From: Harryflintia acetispora
Lineage (GTDB): Bacteria > Bacillota > Clostridia > Oscillospirales > Ruminococcaceae
DNA length: 64,000 nucleotides
Reading direction: 5' to 3'
Assembly: GCA_004340125.1 (NCBI GenBank)
Contig: SLUK01000002.1
Coordinates: 124,001 to 188,000 of the forward strand
The notes beneath the pieces were generated by a model that was given only the letters and a program-made list of their open reading frames with translations, did no database searches and had not been told where the DNA came from. Within the stretch, counting starts at the first letter, position 1. Every line of letters begins with the position of its first letter. Below, one piece after another: positions 58,808 to 64,000 of this stretch. Made by a program: the position numbers and the translations under genes.

Positions 58808-59728
58808 ATGAGGCATTTGATCGACCCGTCCGACCTATCGGTGCAGGAGGTGGACGAGCTTTTAAACCTCGCGGACCGAATTGCAAAAGACCCCAAACGC
58901 TATTCGGAAGTCTGTAAAGGAAAGAAGCTTGCCACGCTTTTTTACGAGCCGAGCACTCGCACCCGCCTGAGCTTTGAGGCGGCCATGCTCAACCTAGGCG
59001 GCAGCGTGCTGGGCTTCGCCTCGGCAGACAGCTCCTCGGCGGCCAAGGGCGAGAGCGTGGCGGATACCATCCGGGTCATTTCCTGCTATGCGGACATCTG
59101 CGCCATGCGCCACCCCAAGGAGGGCGCGCCGATGGTGGCGTCCCGCTTCTCCAAAATCCCGGTCATCAACGCCGGGGACGGAGGACACCAGCACCCGACC
59201 CAGACGCTCACCGACCTGATGACCATCCGTTCAATCAAGGGGCGGCTCGGCGGGCTGACCATCGGGCTTTGCGGCGATCTCAAGTTTGGGAGGACGGTTC
59301 ATTCGCTGATCAAATCCCTCTCGCGGTACGAGGGGATTCGTTTTGTACTGATCTCCCCGGGCGAGCTGCGGGTGCCGGATTACATTGTGGGAGAGGTGCT
59401 GCGGGCGAAGGGAATTCCCTATGAGGAGGTCGAGGATCTCGAAACGGTGATCGGCAAGTTGGACATCCTCTATATGACCCGGGTGCAGCGGGAGCGCTTC
59501 TTCAACGAGGAGGACTACATCCGCCTCAAGGACAGCTACATCCTGACCGCCCACAAGATGCAGGGCGCCAAACCCGACATGGCGGTGCTCCACCCGCTGC
59601 CTCGCGTCAACGAGATCGCCGTCGAGGTGGACGACGACCCGCGCGCCGCCTATTTTACACAGGCGCAAAACGGAGTCTATGTGCGCATGGCGCTGATCAT
59701 GAAACTGTTGGAGGTGGGCGAATGCTGA
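58808..59728 (+). CDS. pyrB: Aspartate carbamoyltransferase, catalytic subunit
   Basis: The enzyme makes N-carbamoyl-aspartate in pyrimidine synthesis. The 306-aa chain has the carbamoyl-phosphate motif FYEPSTRTRLSFEAAM, the 80s loop DSSSAAKGESVADT, the catalytic HPTQ in GGHQHPTQTLTDL, and HPLPRVNEI near the C-terminus. Length is normal. GGGAGG precedes the ATG. The regulatory subunit gene overlaps by seven bases, so the holoenzyme is the allosteric PyrB-PyrI type. Confidence 0.97.
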   Translation: MRHLIDPSDLSVQEVDELLNLADRIAKDPKRYSEVCKGKKLATLFYEPSTRTRLSFEAAMLNLGGSVLGFASADSSSAAKGESVADTIRVISCYADICAMRHPKEGAPMVASRFSKIPVINAGDGGHQHPTQTLTDLMTIRSIKGRLGGLTIGLCGDLKFGRTVHSLIKSLSRYEGIRFVLISPGELRVPDYIVGEVLRAKGIPYEEVEDLETVIGKLDILYMTRVQRERFFNEEDYIRLKDSYILTAHKMQGAKPDMAVLHPLPRVNEIAVEVDDDPRAAYFTQAQNGVYVRMALIMKLLEVGEC

Positions 59729-60144
59729 ACGTGGACAGCCTGCAAAAGGGCGTGGTGATCGACCATATTAAGGCGGGCAGCAGTATGGATATTTATCACT
59801 ACCTGCGCCTAGACGAGCTGGACTGCAGCGTGGCGATCATCAAGAACGCCAAGAGCGCCAAGATGGGGCGCAAGGACATCATCAAGATCGAGGAGCTGAC
59901 CGACATCAACCTGGATGTGCTCGGCTTCATCGACAACAACATTACCGTCAACATCATCGAAAGCGGCCGGATCGTGGAGAAAAAGAAGCTGACCCTGCCC
60001 GAGCAGGTGCGCGGGGTGATCCGGTGCAAGAATCCGCGGTGCATCACGGCCGTGGAGACCGATGTCGAGCACATCTTCCGGCTGGCTGACCGGGAGCGGC
60101 ATCTTTACCGGTGCATCTACTGCGAGCAGGAATTCGACCGCTGA
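59722..60144 (+). CDS. pyrI: Aspartate carbamoyltransferase, regulatory subunit
   Basis: The 140-aa chain has an N-terminal nucleotide-binding domain (GVVIDHIKAGSSMDIYHYL; LNVLGF-like LDVLGFIDNNITVNIIE) and a C-terminal zinc domain with Cys in CKNPRC and CIYC. It binds CTP/ATP and transmits allosteric control to PyrB. It overlaps pyrB and precedes a sugar kinase by 18 bp. Confidence 0.96.
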   Translation: MLNVDSLQKGVVIDHIKAGSSMDIYHYLRLDELDCSVAIIKNAKSAKMGRKDIIKIEELTDINLDVLGFIDNNITVNIIESGRIVEKKKLTLPEQVRGVIRCKNPRCITAVETDVEHIFRLADRERHLYRCIYCEQEFDR

Positions 60145-60162
60145 GAGAGGGATGGCGATAAA

Positions 60163-61122
60163 ATGTATGATCTGGTTGCACTGGGCGAGCTGCTGATCGA
60201 CTTTGCCCCGGTGGGGGAGCGCAGCTATCAGGCCAATGCGGGCGGCGCGCCGGCCAACGTCCTGGCCGCGCTCTCCCGCCTGGGCGGCAGGACCGCCTTC
60301 ATCGGGATGGTGGGTAAGGACGACTTCGGCGCCATGCTGCGCGCGGACATCGAGCGCGCCGGGATCGACGCGCGGGGCCTCAAGGCAACCCGTGAGGCGC
60401 CAACGACCCTGGCCTTTGTAAACCTGGATGAGCGGGGGGACCGTTCCTTCACCTTCATCCGCAATCCTGGAGCGGATTTGCTGCTGCGCGAAGAGGATGT
60501 CGATCTTTCGCTGATCGGGCAGGCGAAGATCTTTCATTTCGGCTCGGTCTCGCTGACCGGCGGGCCGGCGCGGGGGGCGACCCTCTACGCCGCGCGTTGG
60601 GCCAAGGAGCACGGGATCACCGTATCCTATGACCCCAACCTGCGCCCGCTGCTCTGGAAGGGGCTGGACGAGGCGAAGGAGGTCATCCTCTCAGCCATGG
60701 GGCTTGCGGACATCCTGAAAATCTCGGAGGAGGAGCTTTTGTTCCTCACCGGGACCAGCGATTTCGAGGCGGGCTCGCAGCTGCTCAGTGGCTGGGGGCC
60801 GAAGATCGTTTTCGTCACACTGGGGGCGCAGGGGTGCTTTTACCGGTATCCCGGCGGGTGCGGCACACTGCCGACCTTTGCGGTCAAGGCGGTGGACACC
60901 ACCGGTGCGGGGGATGCCTTCTTCGGCGGGGTGCTCTCAAAGATTTCCGCGGCCGGGTTTGAAAACGTCTGCGGTTATTCCCGGGAGGCATTCGAGGAGG
61001 TTGTGCGCTTCGGCAACGGCGTCGGTTCGTATGTGACCACCCGCAAGGGGGCAATCCCCGCCATGCCCGACCTTGCCACAGTGGAAAACTTTATGAAGGA
61101 TACCCCTCTGCAAGGGGAGTGA
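60163..61122 (+). CDS. PfkB family carbohydrate kinase, fructokinase-like
   Basis: The 319-aa kinase has GGAPANVLAALSRLGGRTAFIGMVGKDDFG, the substrate motif LGELLIDFAP, and catalytic VDTTGAGDAFFGGVLS with the base Asp. The start LVALGELLIDF and length fit fructokinases (ScrK/FrkB type). GAGAGGG lies before the ATG. It follows pyrI closely and may be co-transcribed, although a functional link to pyrimidine synthesis is not evident. No sugar transporter is nearby to support the substrate. Confidence 0.88.
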   Translation: MYDLVALGELLIDFAPVGERSYQANAGGAPANVLAALSRLGGRTAFIGMVGKDDFGAMLRADIERAGIDARGLKATREAPTTLAFVNLDERGDRSFTFIRNPGADLLLREEDVDLSLIGQAKIFHFGSVSLTGGPARGATLYAARWAKEHGITVSYDPNLRPLLWKGLDEAKEVILSAMGLADILKISEEELLFLTGTSDFEAGSQLLSGWGPKIVFVTLGAQGCFYRYPGGCGTLPTFAVKAVDTTGAGDAFFGGVLSKISAAGFENVCGYSREAFEEVVRFGNGVGSYVTTRKGAIPAMPDLATVENFMKDTPLQGE

Positions 61123-61126
61123 AAAC

Positions 61127-61160
61127 GAAAGGCCGCCGGCTATTGCCGGCGGCCTTTCTG
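61127..61160. terminator. Bidirectional terminator
   Basis: Stem GAAAGGCCGCCGGC / GCCGGCGGCCTTTC with TATT loop, between the kinase and the convergent MATE gene. Confidence 0.9.
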
Positions 61161-61168
61161 TTACCCTG

Positions 61169-62533
61169 TTATGCTGCGGGAGCGGCCTCGGGGGAAATCA
61201 GCCCCTGCTGCTTCCAGCGCCCGGTAAAGAGATACCAGTACCCCAAAACGATCGAGGCAAAGGAGGCCAGGGGGGCCGCCAGCCCCACGCCGAACATGCC
61301 GAGCATGTTCCCCAGCAAGAATACCAGCGGGATGCGCACCAGGAAGGTGGCGAGCAGGCCGTTGACCATTGAAAAGACGGTGCAGCCGCAGCCGTTATAA
61401 AAGCCGTTCATGCAGAAGACGAAGGCCACCAGCAAAAAGTCGAAGCTGAACGCCCGGATATAATCCAGACCCGCCTCGATGACCTCCCGGTCGGCCTTGA
61501 AGAGGAGCATGACCGATTCAGGGGAGAGCTGGACCCACAAAAAGAAGCCGAGCGCCCCGATGAGCGAAAAGACAATCCCGATGCGCAGCACCTTGCGCGC
61601 CCGCTCGGGCTGGCCGGAGCCGATGTTCTGCCCCACCATCGAGGCGATGGCCCCAGACAATGCGCTCGCCGGCAGCATGGCGAAGCTGTTGAACTTTTCC
61701 GCGATCCCCACCGCGGCCGCCGCAGTGACGCCAAAGGTGTTGACCACCGCCGCGATGATGAGAAACGAGATGTCCACCATGGTGGACTGCAGCGAGATCG
61801 GCAACCCCAGATGGATGATTTTGCGGGCCTTGGAACCCGAGAGGCGGAAGCTCTGCAGTTTAAAGTCGAAGACGAAATCCCTGCGCCTGAGATAGAGGAT
61901 GGAGAGCACCATGCTCAGCGCCTGGGAGAGGATGGTGGCCGCTGCCGCACCGCCCGGACCCCAATGGAACACGCCGACAAACAGCAAATCGAGCAGGACG
62001 TTGCAGACACAGGCCACCGAGATGAATAGCAGCGGGCGCACCGAGTCGCCCATCCCGCGCAGGATGGCGCTGACCCCGTTGTAGAGCAGGGTGAAGATCA
62101 CGCCGCAGGCGGCGATCCTGGTGTAGGCCATGGTGTCCGGGAAGGCTTCGGCCGGGGTCTGCAGGGCGATCAGCAGCGGGGAAGCTCCGCCGAAAAGCAG
62201 AACCGTGAGCGCCAGTCCGATTAAGAAAAACAGGGTGAACATCGTGCCGATGGTGCGGCTGATTTCGTGCTCCTGCCCGGCGCCCATGTACTGGGCGATC
62301 AGGATGGTGCCGCCCATGGTGATCCCGGTGACCATGCTGTTGACCAGCACCATGATCTGGCTGCCGATCGAGACGGCGGTGATGCCGGCGGCATCGGTGA
62401 ACCAGCCCACCACGATCATATCCACCGTCCCGTACAGCGCCTGGATGAAGTTGGCCAGCAAAAAGGGCGCGGCAAAGAGCAGCAGGCTTTGATAGATGCT
62501 TCCTTTGGTCAGGTCTCTGGCGGCAATCTGCAA
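61169..62533 (-). CDS. MATE family efflux transporter
   Basis: A 454-aa, twelve-helix transporter: LLLFAAPFLLANFIQALYGTVDMIVVGWFTDAAGITAVSIGSQIM in half one and LGLPISLQSTMVDISFLIIAAVVNTFGVTAAAAVGIAEKFNSFAMLPASALSGAIASMVGQNIGSGQ in half two. The TTG start at 62533 has AGGAGG seven bases upstream. Upstream on the same strand are a consensus promoter, a nine-codon ORF and a terminator hairpin, suggesting attenuation control. It is not closely similar to the MATE protein at 40.6 kb. Substrate unknown. Confidence 0.92.
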   Translation of the reverse strand: MQIAARDLTKGSIYQSLLLFAAPFLLANFIQALYGTVDMIVVGWFTDAAGITAVSIGSQIMVLVNSMVTGITMGGTILIAQYMGAGQEHEISRTIGTMFTLFFLIGLALTVLLFGGASPLLIALQTPAEAFPDTMAYTRIAACGVIFTLLYNGVSAILRGMGDSVRPLLFISVACVCNVLLDLLFVGVFHWGPGGAAAATILSQALSMVLSILYLRRRDFVFDFKLQSFRLSGSKARKIIHLGLPISLQSTMVDISFLIIAAVVNTFGVTAAAAVGIAEKFNSFAMLPASALSGAIASMVGQNIGSGQPERARKVLRIGIVFSLIGALGFFLWVQLSPESVMLLFKADREVIEAGLDYIRAFSFDFLLVAFVFCMNGFYNGCGCTVFSMVNGLLATFLVRIPLVFLLGNMLGMFGVGLAAPLASFASIVLGYWYLFTGRWKQQGLISPEAAPAA

Positions 62534-62555
62534 GTTTAATCCTCCTCATTCCATG

Positions 62556-62597
62556 AAAAAAGGATAAGAAAATTAACCAATGTTAATTCTCTTATCC
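62556..62597 (-). terminator. Leader terminator (probable attenuator) ahead of MATE gene
   Basis: On the minus strand a 16-bp stem (GGATAAGAGAATTAAC with GTTAATTTTCTTATCC, one G-T pair) is followed by six T (62561-62556). It lies between the promoter at 62638-62666 and the MATE start. Confidence 0.75.
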
Positions 62598-62602
62598 AGC
62601 AT
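62573..62602 (-). CDS. Candidate nine-residue leader peptide MLDKRINIG
   Basis: ATG 62602 opens a nine-codon frame (MLDKRINIG, stop TAA 62575-62573) running through the left arm of the terminator hairpin. GGAGGG lies about 16 bases upstream with a small CCCG/CGGG hairpin between. Translation or ribosome stalling here would prevent the terminator from forming. It is too short for homology evidence. Confidence 0.4.
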   Translation of the reverse strand: MLDKRINIG

Positions 62603-62637
62603 TGCCCGTTTCGGGATACCCTCCGAGTTACCCAATC

Positions 62638-62666
62638 AGTATAAAAGGAAGGCGGCGAATTGTCAA
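62638..62666 (-). promoter_or_regulatory. Promoter of MATE leader transcript
   Basis: Minus strand TTGACA, a 17-bp spacer and TATACT (TATACT at 62643-62638); start near 62631. Confidence 0.85.
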
Positions 62667-62686
62667 GCCTGTCCCGTTCCAGTCGC

Positions 62687-62715
62687 TTTACATTCCTCCA
62701 AAAACTGATTATAAT
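62687..62715 (+). promoter_or_regulatory. Promoter of metF
   Basis: TTTACA (62687-62692), 17-bp spacer and TATAAT (62710-62715), divergent from the MATE promoter. Confidence 0.85.
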
Positions 62716-62810
62716 AAAAGCTGGCTTGCTGTTTTTGCAGCCGGCCCTCATGACTATAGGCATCTGATTAAAACATACTTGCGATTTCCCTGCCGAAAGG
62801 AAGAAAGTAT

Positions 62811-63686
62811 ATGAAGCTCGCGGACCTGTTTACAAAACGAAAGGCCGTCTTTTCGCTGGAGGTGTTCCCGCCCAAGAAGAGCGGCTCCATCGAGACGATC
62901 TATGACACCCTCGAGGCGCTCGAGGGACTGCGTCCCGATTACATCAGCGTGACCTACGGCGCGGGCGGAAACCTGGCGGACAACTCGACGCTGGAAATCG
63001 CTCAAAAGATCAAAAACCGTTATCATATTGAGCCGCTGGCCCATCTGACCTGCGTCAACTCCAGCCGCGAGCAGGTGCAAAAGTCCCTCGACAGGCTTGA
63101 AAAAGCCGGGATCGAGAATATCCTCGCCCTGCGCGGTGATATGAATCCTGAACTGCCTCCAAGGCTCGAATTCCACTATGCCAGCGAGTTGATCGGCACC
63201 ATCCGCGCGCACGGTGGTTTCGACATTGCCGCCGCCTGCTATCCCGAGGGGCACCCCGAATGCGACAGCCTCGAGCAGGATGTGGAGCATCTGCGTCAAA
63301 AGGTGGAGATGGGCGCGACCCATTTGATCACCCAGCTCTTTTTTGACAACGCGGATTTCTACCGTTTTCTGGAGCTGGTGCGCAAGAAGGGGATCGATGT
63401 CCCCATCCAGGCCGGGATTATGCCGGTGGTCAACAAAAAACAGATCGAGCGCATGGTCTCGATGTGCGGCGCAAGCATCCCGGCTTCCTTGTCCAAGATC
63501 ATGAACCGTTACGGCGCAAGCCCCGAGGCGCTGCGCGACGCGGGGATCAATTACGCCATCAGCCAGATCATCGATCTGCTCTCGAATTCGGTGGAAGGGA
63601 TACACCTTTACACCATGAACAATCCCTACGTTGCCCGCAAGGTCAGCGGGAGTATCGCCTCGATCCTGGAGTGCGAGAATGAATGA
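62811..63686 (+). CDS. metF: Methylenetetrahydrofolate reductase
   Basis: MetF reduces 5,10-methylene-THF to 5-methyl-THF for methionine synthesis or the methyl branch of one-carbon metabolism. The 291-aa barrel shows FSLEVFPPKKSGSIETIYDTLEAL with the active-site Glu, SVTYGAGGN, LAHLTCVN, ILALRGD and AACYPEGHPECDS, then LITQLFFDNADFYRFLELVRKKG and GIMPV. AAAGGAAGAAAG precedes the ATG. The next gene overlaps by eight bases and is a MetH-activation protein, so methyl transfer to homocysteine follows directly. Confidence 0.96.
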   Translation: MKLADLFTKRKAVFSLEVFPPKKSGSIETIYDTLEALEGLRPDYISVTYGAGGNLADNSTLEIAQKIKNRYHIEPLAHLTCVNSSREQVQKSLDRLEKAGIENILALRGDMNPELPPRLEFHYASELIGTIRAHGGFDIAAACYPEGHPECDSLEQDVEHLRQKVEMGATHLITQLFFDNADFYRFLELVRKKGIDVPIQAGIMPVVNKKQIERMVSMCGASIPASLSKIMNRYGASPEALRDAGINYAISQIIDLLSNSVEGIHLYTMNNPYVARKVSGSIASILECENE

Positions 63687-64000
63687 GGGCAGACTCTTTA
63701 TTGATCCCGATGAGGTGCTGCGATACCTCGGGCTTCGCTCAGCGCCGCCCGACGAGGGCACCCGCGCGCTGATCGGGGAGTGCCGGGAGGAGATGGCCTC
63801 CCTGGCGCGGCCGCGCACAGTTTATCGCGAGCTGGATGTGCGCTTTGAAGAAGGGGGCGTGCGGCTGGGAGGGAGCGGGCTTCTGCTGCCGGGAGAGGAT
63901 ATTAGACGGCACCTCGATGGGTGCGCGGCCTGCATTTTGCTGGCGGCGACCCTGGGCGGCGGGGTGGACCGCGCCGTCGCCGCGCTGCAGGTGCGGCAGA
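63679..64000 (+). CDS. Methionine synthase activation-domain protein, 3' partial
   Basis: The frame opens at ATG 63679, inside the metF stop region, and runs off the window after 107 codons. The sequence LFIDPDEVLRYLGLRSAPPDEGTRALIGECREEMASLARPRTVYRELDV and CAACILLAATLGGGVDRAVAAL matches the stand-alone vitamin B12-dependent methionine synthase activation domain found beside metF/metH in Clostridia. It would reactivate oxidised cobalamin on MetH by methyl transfer from S-adenosylmethionine. The four-base-type overlap suggests translational coupling with metF. Confidence 0.85.
   Translation, partial: MNEGRLFIDPDEVLRYLGLRSAPPDEGTRALIGECREEMASLARPRTVYRELDVRFEEGGVRLGGSGLLLPGEDIRRHLDGCAACILLAATLGGGVDRAVAALQVRQ

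Noticed and set aside
1..64000. Search by eye for tRNA, rRNA, prophage, insertion sequences and integrases
   Set aside because: No cloverleaf with a GTTCRANYC arm except the tmRNA, and no transposase or integrase motif was found; all regions are explained by ordinary genes or short intergenic elements.

Overview
The window looks like chromosome from an anaerobic, spore-forming member of the Bacillota (class Clostridia, probably Oscillospiraceae/Ruminococcaceae-like). This rests on high GC with strong AGGAGG ribosome binding sites and many TTG/GTG starts, on T-box riboswitches upstream of aspS and trpXYZ, on sporulation-type genes (spmB, a SpoVB-like flippase), and on ferredoxin-type aldo/keto reductase and NADH-linked redox genes. 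No prophage, transposase, rRNA or tRNA was seen. The genus is inference.

Layout. 1-2.4 kb: end of a type IV pilus-like operon (DUF4860 protein, two small membrane/pilin-like proteins, PilT). 2.5-6.7 kb: aldo/keto reductase, a very highly expressed-looking surface protein, MarR regulator, an atypical response regulator and a small winged-helix-like protein. 6.9-11.2 kb: T-box-controlled aspS and nadE. 11.2-15.1 kb: MacA/MacB-type export operon. 15.2-18.8 kb: frameshifted thiol peroxidase, a one-spacer CRISPR remnant, DinB and catalase. 18.9-28.5 kb: RbsD/FucU mutarotase and an eight-gene nucleoside salvage operon (LacI-ribokinase fusion, solute-binding protein, three nucleoside hydrolase homologues, two permeases, ribokinase). 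28.5-32.3 kb: a 1252-residue REC/HD-GYP/PAS/GGDEF/GAF signalling protein. 32.5-37.1 kb: tmRNA, smpB, recR, ybaB, dnaX, SRP RNA, spmB. 37.2-40.4 kb: Trp T-box and trpXYZ. 40.5-43.7 kb: MATE pump and SpoVB-like flippase. 43.7-45.7 kb: two rhodanese lipoproteins. 46.0-47.6 kb: GT39-type glycosyltransferase. 47.6-54.1 kb: a seven-gene minus-strand operon (sugar aminotransferase, GT2, ATP-grasp, sulfonate-type ABC transporter, GNAT). 54.2-58.7 kb: sulfur module (TusA, LysR, YeeE/YedE half, TusA, YeeE/YedE half, thioredoxin-reductase-like fusion). 58.8-64 kb: pyrBI, sugar kinase, MATE pump with a probable attenuator, metF and the start of a MetH-activation gene.

How the genes fit. The nucleoside operon supports uptake, hydrolysis to base and ribose, anomer conversion (RbsD/FucU) and phosphorylation; it carries no ABC ATPase, so a shared one must be used. 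The sulfur genes suggest import of thiosulfate or another sulfur species through a split YeeE/YedE channel, hand-over to TusA carriers and reduction by a flavoprotein, perhaps supplied outside the membrane by the rhodanese lipoproteins; LysR probably controls it.

Most notable non-gene signals: an aspS T-box whose specifier loop reads GAAC (Asn/Glu, not Asp); two copies of a 93-bp three-hairpin element; a one-spacer type I-C-like CRISPR remnant; and a promoter, nine-codon ORF and terminator hairpin ahead of the second MATE gene. All calls come from reading the sequence without database searches.
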